A stretch of 36,535 nucleotides of DNA from Treponemataceae bacterium (GCA_024680915.1 JAILBN010000017.1:1-36535); one strand, 5' to 3'. Positions 26,362-34,364 are shown, numbered from the stretch's first letter. Numbers and translations: made by a program. The notes: a model not told the origin generated them from the letters alone.

Positions 26362-27520
26362 CATGATTTTAGACGCTCCCTTGCAGTCGATATGCAAATG
26401 TCATTTTTGTACGGAGTGTGACGGCACTGGATGTATAAGCGAAATGCCTGGTATGGGCGGCTTCTCTGAAAATGTGAATTTTATACGTAACTGTGCTGAT
26501 TGGTCGGTTCTTGAAGAGAATATAAAAAAACTTGGAAACAAGGAATATAGCAAATTGCTTTCGGCTCCTCTTCCGGTAGTGCGGCTGGCTCCGATAACAG
26601 GCGGTATAGAGAATATAGGTTACAGTACAGAAAAAGGGTTTTACAGAGATATTGTGGCGGCTGTGTGGGAAGCCGGATGCAAGCTTTCTATAGGGGACGG
26701 CTGCCCTGATATAAAGCTTCTTTCGGGTATAGAGGCTGTGAAGAGCTTAGGGAGTTCTGCTGTATCTTCATTTTCTGGAGTCTCCAATGAGTCGGCACAA
26801 GCTTCTGGCGATGCTGCAGCGGTTGGTGCGAGTTCCGCCGGTTCCGAAGTGACTGGTACAGTTTTTGCAAATTCTGGCGCAGGCGCGGTTCCGAAAGCGG
26901 CTCCTTCAGTCGCCTCTGCGGGCGTTTCTGCGGGTTTCCCTGCCGGTGGCGGGCTTCCGACTGATGCCGGAAATCAGTGTCCGGAGCAAAATCCCCGGGC
27001 GGCTGTCTTCATAAAGCCTTATCCCCAAGACCGTATTATTGAGCGAATGGAGTGGAGTGCGCCGGTGGCAGAGTATCTTGGCATCGATATAGATTCCTAT
27101 AGTATTGTGACTATGCGTAATCTTGTGAAGCTGGAGCGGAAAAGCATAGCTCAGCTTATAGAACTGAAAAAAGAAGCGGCAAAAAAAGGGATACCTTTTG
27201 CTGTGAAGGGTATTTTTACTGACTCTGATATAGATTTGATGAAAGAAGTAAGGCCAGATGTAATTGTAATTTCAAACCACGGCGGTCGGGTTGAGAATAG
27301 AATTGGAAGTACGGCCCTATTTATGGCAGAAAATGCCGCGCTTTTGAGTGGCTACTGTGGAGAACTGTGGGTTGATGGCGGTATAAGGCGGCATAGAGAC
27401 CTTCTTACTGCGGCCTATTACGGTGTTTCTCAGGTTATGGTAGGTCGACCCTTCATATCTGCTTTGTGCAGGGGCGGTAAAGCTGCAGTCCGGTCTGTGT
27501 ACGAGGGACTTGTAAAATAG
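26354..27520 (+). CDS. FMN-dependent alpha-hydroxy-acid oxidase-like protein with a low-complexity insertion
   Basis: A 388-residue TIM-barrel FMN enzyme of the lactate/glycolate oxidase superfamily. The catalytic region ISNHGGR (307-312) has the base His, and WVDGGIRRHRDLLTAAYYG with VGRPF (339-367) binds the FMN phosphate. A Cys-rich N-terminus (C14, C16, C19, C22, C27) precedes PGMGG, as in a clostridial-type subgroup. Residues about 134-214 (26753-26995) are a Ser/Ala/Gly-rich stretch of low complexity that interrupts a short loop between GIEAVK and AAVFIKPY; relatives have only a few residues there. The GTG start overlaps phosphofructokinase by eight bases and has TAGGA upstream; an ATG at 26363 is an alternative. 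Substrate unknown. Confidence 0.82.
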   Translation: MSSMILDAPLQSICKCHFCTECDGTGCISEMPGMGGFSENVNFIRNCADWSVLEENIKKLGNKEYSKLLSAPLPVVRLAPITGGIENIGYSTEKGFYRDIVAAVWEAGCKLSIGDGCPDIKLLSGIEAVKSLGSSAVSSFSGVSNESAQASGDAAAVGASSAGSEVTGTVFANSGAGAVPKAAPSVASAGVSAGFPAGGGLPTDAGNQCPEQNPRAAVFIKPYPQDRIIERMEWSAPVAEYLGIDIDSYSIVTMRNLVKLERKSIAQLIELKKEAAKKGIPFAVKGIFTDSDIDLMKEVRPDVIVISNHGGRVENRIGSTALFMAENAALLSGYCGELWVDGGIRRHRDLLTAAYYGVSQVMVGRPFISALCRGGKAAVRSVYEGLVK

Positions 27521-27568
27521 AGAGGATAGCCCCTCCTCATTTCTCTTTCGCTACAATAATATACATGT

Positions 27569-27574
27569 TAAAAT
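27569..27574 (+). promoter_or_regulatory. -10 box six bases before the mannanase ATG
   Basis: TAAAAT ends at 27574 and the ATG begins at 27581, so transcription should begin at the start codon. No Shine-Dalgarno sequence is visible and the -35 region is weak. Confidence 0.4.
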
Positions 27575-27580
27575 GCCTCT

Positions 27581-28600
27581 ATGATACAGTCAAAAATATT
27601 TTCATGTACTGAAATCTTTTTTTTAATCTCTAGTTTTATCTTTTGTGCGGCTTGCTCTTCACAAAAGCCAGCCCCGATATCCGGTGACAGCGTGCTGAAT
27701 GAAAATCCGCATACTGGCTTCTACGTCGATGGTAATACCCTGCGCACTGCGGACGGGGAAGCTTTTGTAATGCGGGGTGTAAACCATGGTTATAACTGGT
27801 TTTTGGATCAGACTGACACCGCTTTTGATGCAATTGCCGCTACTGGTTCAAACTGCGTCCGTATTGTGCTTTCTTCAGGGCTGCAATGGCATAAGGATGA
27901 TGCACACTCCCTTGAGAAAGCGATTAATGCTGCCGTATCCCGGGGTATGGTTGCGGTTGTGGAAGTTCATGATGGCACAGGCTCGGACGATATTTCTGTT
28001 TTGGAAGGTATTGCGGAGTATTGGTGCGAAATGGCATCTGTTCTTGCAGGCACTGAAAATTACTGCATTCTAAATATCGCAAATGAATGGTGTGGTGGCT
28101 GGAAATCCGGAAGGTGGGGTGATGGCTATACAAAGGTTATCCCGATGATACGTAAAGCCGGCATAAAAAATACGATTATGGTGGATGCGGCCGGCTGGGG
28201 GCAGTTCGGGCATTCAATCAGGAAATACGGTGCTGAGGTTTTTAACTCAGATCCTCTTAGAAACACGATGTTCTCCGTTCACATGTATGGTATGTCCGGT
28301 CGCTGGGAATGGCTGATCCGATACAATCTTGAAGGAGTGACAAAGCAAAAGCTTTGTGTATGTGTGGGAGAGTTCGGCTGGACTCATTCCGATGGAGATG
28401 TTAAAGAAGATTACCTGATGGGGTATTGCCAGGAAAAAGGCATCGGCTATATAGCATGGAGCTGGAAGGGTAACTCCGGAGGAGTTGAATATCTCGATCT
28501 AGCGGAGGAATGGGATGGTAGCAAGCTTTCGGAGTGGGGCGAAAAAGTTGTGAATGGTGAGAATGGGATCCGTGAGACTTCTGCCAGAGTTTTGGAGTAG
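27581..28600 (+). CDS. GH5 beta-mannanase lipoprotein (mannan endo-1,4-beta-mannosidase)
   Basis: A 339-residue exported glycosidase. A signal peptide ends at FCAAC with the lipidated Cys25. The catalytic domain follows the subfamily 8 pattern of Bacillus-type mannanases: FVMRGVNHGYNW (62-73), VEVHDGTG (127-134), NIANEW with the acid/base E169, MVDAAGWGQFG (200-210) and VGEFGW with the nucleophile E264. The family cuts internal beta-1,4-mannosidic bonds in mannan and glucomannan. There is no carbohydrate-binding module. As a lipoprotein it would act at the cell surface and feed oligosaccharides to the cell, which fits a plant-fibre habitat. The lack of a leader and Shine-Dalgarno sequence suggests leaderless translation. 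Confidence 0.93.
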   Translation: MIQSKIFSCTEIFFLISSFIFCAACSSQKPAPISGDSVLNENPHTGFYVDGNTLRTADGEAFVMRGVNHGYNWFLDQTDTAFDAIAATGSNCVRIVLSSGLQWHKDDAHSLEKAINAAVSRGMVAVVEVHDGTGSDDISVLEGIAEYWCEMASVLAGTENYCILNIANEWCGGWKSGRWGDGYTKVIPMIRKAGIKNTIMVDAAGWGQFGHSIRKYGAEVFNSDPLRNTMFSVHMYGMSGRWEWLIRYNLEGVTKQKLCVCVGEFGWTHSDGDVKEDYLMGYCQEKGIGYIAWSWKGNSGGVEYLDLAEEWDGSKLSEWGEKVVNGENGIRETSARVLE

Positions 28601-28858
28601 GCAGGCAAGGGATGTGATCTTGACCAATCAGCATTGGAACTTGCGTGCAAAAAATACCACTGGGGCTTTCGTGATGCGGGCTGGAGTCTGCAAGAAATCT
28701 TTTGTGTGAATGGCAAATACTACATCTGTTTGCTTTATGTAGCAAGTGTGCCGTATTCGCATTTTTTTCATAATAAGCTTTTTCTGGCTACAGAGTGTTT
28801 CCTCCCTCTGAAGCTGGGTGCGATGATTCACTGAATTCGGGGGCGAAACTCCTTATTT

Positions 28859-29716
28859 TTACAAATAGTGCCTGATGATTCTTTCCACTTGCTTGGTGTT
28901 TATGGGTAGCTCCGAAGTTTCCACAGTAATTATAAGATTTTTGCCTGGAAAAATGTTGTTTTGTTCAAAAAGCCGGAGCTTGCGGGCGGCGGAGGCTGCG
29001 TATTCCCCATCATCCATCTTACCGAAATGTTCCCAAATGAACTCCTGTCGTGTTTTTAGGTTCAAGCAAAGAAAATCGGGATAAAAGGTTCGTACATCTC
29101 CATTATCGTTTACCATTTCTATGGGATATTCGTATCTGTATGGGATTTTAAGACGACTCAATGTATCTGCTATTATTACCTCAGACTTGGAGCGAACCCG
29201 TTCTCCTTGTGTAGTAAAATGTTCCGCTTGGTCTGACGTAAAAGCTCTGCCTTTATATGGGATAGAAGACCAGATTGCGGCAAATTCTTCATCAGAAAAA
29301 GAAATTGGTTTTACAAGCTTTCTCTTGTTTTTTGTGATTTTGTCAAAAAGATTTTCCACAGTTCCGTGTTTCTGAAGAAAATTGCTGTATTCATTAAAAG
29401 CCCGCTGTAAAACCTGAGCTTCACGGCTTAGTGTTGTTACAAGCTTACGGTCATAGTCTGCTTGTGCTAGTTGTTGGGCAAGCTTTGCGTTTTTCGAAGA
29501 GATGTAACTTCCGTGCTTACTGGAAGGGGCTGTCTTATGATAATACTGGACAACCCCGTTGCTCTCTGAGGTGTGTAAGGTGCCTTCAGGGGCTTTTTTA
29601 AGTGCTTTCAGTTTAAGCTCCAGAAGAGTATTTATTTCTGTGAGGCGAGTTCGAAGGACTTGGTCAATGGAAAGGTGAGAAAGAATTTCTTTCCCGATAC
29701 TTTTTGTAAATTGCAT
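28859..29716 (-). CDS. PD-(D/E)XK-like nuclease candidate
   Basis: A 285-residue cytosolic protein. The N-terminal ~130 residues are helical and Lys/Leu-rich. The C-terminal part looks like a restriction-endonuclease fold: RSKSEVIIADTL with E179, FYPDFL with D214, and FIWEHFG with E229. These occur in the order and spacing expected of a PD-(D/E)XK core, and the EHFG ending is seen in nuclease domains linked to helicases. The usual Lys is replaced by the HF of EHF, so catalysis is not assured. A TATTAT box ends nine bases before the ATG, and no Shine-Dalgarno sequence is visible. The gene's 5' end faces the stem-loop array at 29891-30508. Function unknown. Confidence 0.65.
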   Translation of the reverse strand: MQFTKSIGKEILSHLSIDQVLRTRLTEINTLLELKLKALKKAPEGTLHTSESNGVVQYYHKTAPSSKHGSYISSKNAKLAQQLAQADYDRKLVTTLSREAQVLQRAFNEYSNFLQKHGTVENLFDKITKNKRKLVKPISFSDEEFAAIWSSIPYKGRAFTSDQAEHFTTQGERVRSKSEVIIADTLSRLKIPYRYEYPIEMVNDNGDVRTFYPDFLCLNLKTRQEFIWEHFGKMDDGEYAASAARKLRLFEQNNIFPGKNLIITVETSELPINTKQVERIIRHYL

Positions 29717-29890
29717 ATCAAGAACATAATAATTGGAATAGGAAACGGCAATAAAAAAATGATTTTAGTTTTAAGGATTTGTGTGGGGAATACGGTTTGG
29801 GAGGGTGCTGACAGCGGTGGCGGGTGCTGGAGATGTCAGAGGAGGAATGTGGAGGGCTTTGTGCAAGCATGGGAGGCTGTTTTCCGCCTG
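29717..29890 (+). other. gene-free flank with a degraded edge of the repeat array
   Basis: No coding or RNA gene was recognised. The stretch 29800-29890 becomes G-rich on the + strand and contains pieces similar to the type B spacer of the adjacent array, for example GAGGCTG followed by CCGC just before the first stem-loop, and GGGTGCTGGAG resembling the spacer end. It is probably a decayed array unit. Confidence 0.5.
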
Positions 29891-30508
29891 GACTACGGGT
29901 CATTTGCGGCAGGGTGAGGGATAGACCCGTAGTCGTGAGAGGTCGGGGGCGATTATGAGTGGGGAATTGAGTGTTGGAGCCGGCAGACTACGGGTCATTT
30001 GGGGCTTGGTGTGGGATTGACCCGTAGTCGTGAGGGGTCTGGGGGTGATTATAAGTGGAGAATTGAGTGTTGGAGCCGGCAGACTACGGGTCATTTGCAG
30101 CTGGATGTGGGATTGACCCGTAGTCGTGAGAAGTCTGGGGGCGATTATGAGTGGGGAATTGAGTGTTGGAGCCGGCAGACTACGGGTCGATTGCGGTTGG
30201 GTGAGGGATCGACCCGTAGTCAGTGGTGGAATGAGGCTGCTGCCCGCGGTGTGAGAGGGTGTTGGAGCTAGCAGACTACGGGTCATTTACGGCAAGGTGA
30301 GGGATTGACCCGTAGTCAGTGGTGGAATGAGGCTGCTGCCCGCGGTTTGGGAAAGTGTTGGAGCCGGCAGACTACGGGTTATTTGCGGCTGGATGTGGGA
30401 TTGACCCGTAGTCGTGAGGGGTCTGGGGGCGATTTGAGTGGAGAATTGAGTGTTGGAGCCGGCAGACTACGGGTCGATTGTGGTTGGATGTGGGATTGAC
30501 CCGTAGTC
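29891..30508 (+). repeat. tandem array of seven 44-bp stem-loops at a 95-96 bp period
   Basis: Seven units start at 29891, 29986, 30082, 30178, 30274, 30370 and 30465. Each is 44 bp: arm GACTACGGGTC, a 22-base loop, and the complementary arm GACCCGTAGTC. The arms are perfect except in unit 6, where the first arm ends in T and forms G.U with the G opposite. The spacers (51-52 bp) come in two kinds: type A after units 1, 2, 3, 6 and 7 (truncated), and type B after units 4 and 5. Every complete spacer ends in GTGTTGGAGC plus CGGCA or TAGCA. The 1-base shorter spacers 1 and 6 shift the frame, so the array is not a conserved coding repeat. Its function is unknown; a structured RNA or DNA element is likely. 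Confidence 0.9.
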
Positions 30509-30526
30509 GTGAGAGGTCGGGGATTT

Positions 30527-30917
30527 TTAAGGGGGCAGCGGATGCCACGAGCAGGGAGAGTGTGGCAGTCCTTGTATGCGTGACGTTCACTCTATACCAA
30601 GTGTGAGATTTCATGCTGGAGAGGTGAGCCTTGCATGAGCGGTTTATGTTGCGGTCCACAGGAGTGGTGTAGCCTGCGTGAGTGTGGCGGTTCTTCGCAT
30701 CGGGGAGATGCCTTTGAGAAGCCTGTCTGTGCCAGAGTATGGTGGTGTAGCCTGCAGGACTGGAGTGGTTCATGTAGCGGTGGTGCAAGAGCTGTTGGCA
30801 TTGCGATGCGCAAAAGCGGTCCTCTTGTTCTGGTGGCAGGTGCAGTGCTCGTGGCAGGAGCGAGGGGGATTCGCAACGAGTGCGGAGCACGAAGTTTCTA
30901 GCGGACTTCCCCCTTAA
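30527..30917 (+). repeat. 391-bp G-rich block with short inverted ends and internal direct repeats
   Basis: TTAAGGGGG (30527-30535) at the left edge is repeated in inverted form at 30909-30917. Beyond the first nine bases the ends agree only partly (next bases CAG versus AAG). Inside, a 14-base direct repeat GTGGTGTAGCCTGC occurs at 30664-30677 and 30742-30755 (78-bp offset) within more degenerate similarity, and a short hairpin GCATC/GATGC lies near 30700. No convincing gene was seen on either strand. It could be a small non-autonomous mobile element or the decayed continuation of the array. Confidence 0.5.
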
Positions 30918-30997
30918 TGCTAGAGGAAGCTATTGATAATGATTAGGAAAGCGTCAGTTTTCGAGTGGTTTGGAGTTTCCCCTCCTGATTTCTTTCT

Positions 30998-31025
30998 TTG
31001 AAAATCCGGGAAATGGTGTTATGCT
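30998..31025 (+). promoter_or_regulatory. candidate sigma-70 promoter for glpK
   Basis: TTGAAA (30998-31003) and TATGCT (31020-31025) are separated by 16 bases. The leader of about 40 bases holds the purine-rich AGAGAGGA before the ATG at 31073. Confidence 0.5.
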
Positions 31026-31072
31026 ATTAAAAAGCACGCTTTGCGGGCGAAGCTTCCAAAAGAGAGGACTCA

Positions 31073-32569
31073 ATGAATAAAAAATACATAATCGCACTGG
31101 ATCAGGGTACAACCTCGTCAAGGGCCATTGTTTACGACAAGAATGCCAATCCTATCGGCTCCAAAGCAAAGGAATTCACTCAGTATTATCCTGAGCCGGG
31201 CTGGGTTGAGCATGACGCGGAGGAGCTTTTCAAATGTCAGCTTGGTGTCATGCAGGCTTTGATCGTTGATAATGAGATAAAAATGGATGAGATTGCCGCA
31301 ATCGGTATAACAAATCAGCGGGAGACTGTGGTTCTTTGGGACAAAAATACAGGGAAGCCAGTCTATCATGCTATCGTGTGGCAGTGCCGTCGTACCGCCT
31401 CTTTGTGCGAGCAGCTTACTGAGCAGGGATATACTGATGTGATCCGGGAAAAAACAGGGCTTTTGATAGATGCCTATTTTTCAGGCACAAAAATAAAATG
31501 GATTCTGGATAATGTTCCGGGGCTTCGTGAGAGGGCAGAGAAGGGCGAGATTCTTGCCGGAACCATAGATACCTGGCTTATCTGGAAGCTTTCGGGTGGT
31601 CAGTGTCATGTGACTGATGTGACCAACGCAAGCCGAACCATGCTTTACAATATTTATGAGCTGGACTGGGACCGGGATCTGCTTAAATTACTGGACATTC
31701 CCCGCTGTATTCTGCCGGAGGTTCATGATTCCAGCGAGATATACTGCAACACTGACCCTGATGTATGCGGCTTCTCTGTGCCTATAGCATCGGCGATAGG
31801 TGACCAGCAATCAGCACTTTTCGGGCAGGGGTGTTTTAATAAGGGCGATGCGAAAAACACCTACGGTACGGGCTGTTTCATGCTGATGAACACTGGAGAT
31901 AAGCCGGTCGTATCAAAGCAGCTGCTCACTACGATTGCTCTTGGTATGGGCGGTGAGATTCAGTATGCCCTGGAAGGAAGTGTCTTCATAGGTGGTGCTG
32001 TGATCAAGTGGCTCAGGGATGAGCTGGAGCTTATTTCCTCTGCTCCGGAGATTGACCGGCTAGCGGAGAGTGTACCTGACTCTAACGGGGCTTATCTTGT
32101 GCCTGCTTTCGTAGGCCTTGGTACTCCCTACTGGGATATGTATGCCCGTGGAACTATAGTGGGGCTTACCCGGGGTGTGAAAAAGGCTCATCTTTGCAGG
32201 GCGGCACTGGAAGGTATCGCTTACGAGGTGCGGGATGTACTGGATACGATGGTGAAGGATTCAGGCACTGAGATAAACACGCTCAATGTTGACGGCGGGG
32301 CTTGTGTAAGCAACATAATGATGCAGTTCCAGGCTGATCTGCTGAATACGCAGGTTTGCCGCCCCAAGAATGTGGAGACTACGGCTCTTGGAGCGGCTTA
32401 TCTGGCGGGACTTGCTTCCGGCTTTTGGAAAAGCAAGGAGGAGATTCTGGAACGCAGGGAAACTGACAGGGTTTTCTCTCCCCAGATGAGTGCCGAGATG
32501 CGCGACAAGTTATATGCAGGCTGGCAAAAGGCTGTTGCCCGCTCCTGGGATTGGGCTGAAGAAAAGTGA
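31073..32569 (+). CDS. glpK: glycerol kinase
   Basis: A 498-residue FGGY-family kinase that converts glycerol to sn-glycerol 3-phosphate. The N-terminal phosphate loop [13 protein letters not shown] is at residues 11-23. Glycerol-site segments [10 protein letters not shown] (near 83) and [10 protein letters not shown] (near 243) are present, as are the ATP-binding TYGTGCF and the C-terminal [18 protein letters not shown] and [11 protein letters not shown]. The length is the family norm of about 500. AGAGGA precedes the ATG. No glpF or glpD is in the window. The hflX frame opens 14 bases after its stop, so the two may share a transcript. Confidence 0.97.
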   Translation: MNKKYIIALDQGTTSSRAIVYDKNANPIGSKAKEFTQYYPEPGWVEHDAEELFKCQLGVMQALIVDNEIKMDEIAAIGITNQRETVVLWDKNTGKPVYHAIVWQCRRTASLCEQLTEQGYTDVIREKTGLLIDAYFSGTKIKWILDNVPGLRERAEKGEILAGTIDTWLIWKLSGGQCHVTDVTNASRTMLYNIYELDWDRDLLKLLDIPRCILPEVHDSSEIYCNTDPDVCGFSVPIASAIGDQQSALFGQGCFNKGDAKNTYGTGCFMLMNTGDKPVVSKQLLTTIALGMGGEIQYALEGSVFIGGAVIKWLRDELELISSAPEIDRLAESVPDSNGAYLVPAFVGLGTPYWDMYARGTIVGLTRGVKKAHLCRAALEGIAYEVRDVLDTMVKDSGTEINTLNVDGGACVSNIMMQFQADLLNTQVCRPKNVETTALGAAYLAGLASGFWKSKEEILERRETDRVFSPQMSAEMRDKLYAGWQKAVARSWDWAEEK

Positions 32570-32582
32570 TGGATAGAGAAAA

Positions 32583-34313
32583 GTGATTCCACAAAATTCG
32601 AAAGATGGAGAGACCTGGCAGGAGCCTGAGGAATCGGGAGGGGCGGGAGACTGCCACAGCTCTGGGCTGTCCGGTGCCCCTCACAGTTCGGGAGACTCCC
32701 TCAGCTTTGGTGGCGGTTCGGCTGTGCATGGAAATTCTGGCAGCTCCAAGGCTTTTGAGATCGATTTCAGTTCGGGCAACCACGGGCGGTCTGTTGGTCC
32801 GGGAGCTTGCCACGGCTCCAGGCGATCCGGCCTTCGCGACGGGTTGGACGGCCGCCCCGGCAATTTGGATGACGGAGCTAGTCAGAATGAGGTGGTCCGC
32901 CGGAATAGGCAGGGCAGGACACCCATTGATTTAGAAGCGGAAGAAAATAAAAAGATCCGGGCTTTACTGGTGGGTAAAACCGGGAAAGAAGAAAAAGTGA
33001 CGCAAGCTGGTAGGGCTGGGGCGTTGGCACTTTCCAAGGATTTTGCTCCGGCTTTTTTTGCGCCTGTAGCTGGGCTTTCGGAGTTGAAAGGCCTGGTGGA
33101 CACACTGGGAATGGAAATTGCCGGGTCGGTGCTTTTGAAGAATCCTAAACCCCAGCCCCGCTACGGAATTGGTTCGGGGGCGGCTGAGTCTATTGCTGAG
33201 CAAGCCGCGGAGCTTGAGGCTGACTGTATTATCTTTGATTTTGAGATATCCCCATCCCACCAGCGTAACTGGGAAAAGCTGGCTTCTGTTCCTGTCTTCG
33301 ACAGGCATGAGGTCATCCTGCGTATATTCGCACAGAGGGCAAGGACAAAAGAAGCAGTCCTTCAGGTGGAGCTGGCCAAGCTGGCTTATTCCCTGCCCAG
33401 GCTTGCTCACACTTACGGGGATATGGCCCGTCAGCGGGGTGGCAGCTACGGAGCCAAGGGTGCGGGAGAGACTAAGCTGGAGCTCGACAGACGTGGGGTT
33501 CAGGAAAAAATGTACCGCATAAAAGACGAGCTGGAAAAGGTAAAGAAAGATAGGGAGACTAACCGTAAAAGGCGGGGAAAAATCCCTCTTCCATCTTGTG
33601 CAATAGTGGGCTATACGAATGCGGGGAAATCCAGCCTCTTGAACGCCCTCACCGGTGCCGATGTCCTTGTGGAGAACAAGCTTTTCGCCACCCTGGATCC
33701 TACCACACGCAGGCTTCCCCTTGGTAATGGTTCTGCCGTTCTTCTGACTGATACTGTTGGCTTCATAGACGGACTGCCTCATAATCTTGTGGATGCCTTC
33801 AAATCCACCTTGGAGGAAGCTGCCCTTGCCGACCTTCTTTTGATAGTGCTGGATTCTTCAGATCCTGCAGTGGAGGAGCAGTATCAGACAGTTATGAAAG
33901 TCCTTTCTGAAATAAAGGCGGATAAAGTGCCTGCCATCACTTTGCTGAATAAGACCGACTTGCTCATGGATTCCAGCCTTGGCTCGGAAGAAAGTCCGCT
34001 TTCTCAGGATGTAGGGGAGCCAGGACTGGTGACAGTGCGGTCTTTGTCCCGGCTTAAGCAGATATTCCCAGACTCGCTTTCCATAAGCGTAAAGAAAAAA
34101 ATCGGCTTCATGGAGTTGAAGGAGCTTATATCAGAAAAGCTTCTGGGAAGAGAAGAAAGCTATGTAATTCCACTGGAAAAGTCCCATATCGTGGAGGAGG
34201 TTCGTAAAAACGGACATCTGATAAGTGAAAGCTGGGAAAGTGATTTCGTAAGGATAAGGACAAGGGCCAATGAAAGGGAGAGAAATATCCTTTCCCAGTA
34301 TCTTGTGGAATAG
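32583..34313 (+). CDS. hflX: HflX-type ribosome-associated GTPase with a 120-residue low-complexity N-terminal extension
   Basis: A 576-residue protein whose C-terminal ~450 residues are HflX, a GTPase that binds and rescues stalled ribosomes. The glycine-rich RGGSYGAKGAGETKLELDRR (285-304) is followed by G1 GYTNAGKS (343-350), DTVGFIDGLPH (390-400) and G4 NKTD (456-459). Residues 1-123 (32583-32951) are Gly/Ser-rich and unlike any HflX N-terminus. They contain no Met after residue 1, and the next in-frame Met (near 177) lies inside the HflX N-domain, so the GTG at 32583 is the most likely start, with only a weak purine-rich site. The extension may be a recent addition, or the true start may be a non-ATG codon inside it. 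Other frames are also open here because of the high GC. Confidence 0.85.
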   Translation: MIPQNSKDGETWQEPEESGGAGDCHSSGLSGAPHSSGDSLSFGGGSAVHGNSGSSKAFEIDFSSGNHGRSVGPGACHGSRRSGLRDGLDGRPGNLDDGASQNEVVRRNRQGRTPIDLEAEENKKIRALLVGKTGKEEKVTQAGRAGALALSKDFAPAFFAPVAGLSELKGLVDTLGMEIAGSVLLKNPKPQPRYGIGSGAAESIAEQAAELEADCIIFDFEISPSHQRNWEKLASVPVFDRHEVILRIFAQRARTKEAVLQVELAKLAYSLPRLAHTYGDMARQRGGSYGAKGAGETKLELDRRGVQEKMYRIKDELEKVKKDRETNRKRRGKIPLPSCAIVGYTNAGKSSLLNALTGADVLVENKLFATLDPTTRRLPLGNGSAVLLTDTVGFIDGLPHNLVDAFKSTLEEAALADLLLIVLDSSDPAVEEQYQTVMKVLSEIKADKVPAITLLNKTDLLMDSSLGSEESPLSQDVGEPGLVTVRSLSRLKQIFPDSLSISVKKKIGFMELKELISEKLLGREESYVIPLEKSHIVEEVRKNGHLISESWESDFVRIRTRANERERNILSQYLVE

Positions 34314-34326
34314 TTTTTGATTGCCG

Positions 34327-34357
34327 TTGACAGACTTCTTTTTTTACTGTTTACTAA
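34327..34357 (+). promoter_or_regulatory. candidate promoter for the his operon
   Basis: A perfect TTGACA at 34327-34332 lies 14 bases after the hflX stop. The best -10 candidate, TACTAA at 34352-34357, is 19 bases downstream and only a partial match. It would start transcription close to the leader ATG at 34365. Confidence 0.45.
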
Positions 34358-34364
34358 TAATGTA

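Noticed and set aside
28634-28834. 66-residue gene after the mannanase
   Set aside because: No ribosome site, no recognisable motif, and an unusual composition. It is probably chance, though a small gene remnant cannot be excluded.
29900-30500. Repeat protein encoded by the array (32-codon period on either strand)
   Set aside because: The 96-bp period keeps frame in the middle, but the 95-bp intervals at both sides break it. The resulting frames have no good start sites and their composition is unlike the neighbouring genes.
29891-30508. CRISPR array
   Set aside because: The spacers are near copies of two types and not diverse, the repeat-spacer unit is 95-96 bp, and no cas gene is present in the window.
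29891-30508. Integron attC cassette array
   Set aside because: The arms lack the GTTRRRY/RYYYAAC core of attC sites, no cassette genes lie between the units, and no integrase was seen.
30372-30917. Genes on either strand in the G-rich block
   Set aside because: The open frames are short or low in complexity, overlap each other on both strands, have no ribosome sites and resemble no family. High GC explains their openness.
32605-32934. Separate 109-residue gene overlapping the HflX extension
   Set aside because: It lies in another frame of GC-rich simple sequence, has no ribosome site, and ends without relation to neighbours, whereas the HflX frame continues into a real domain.
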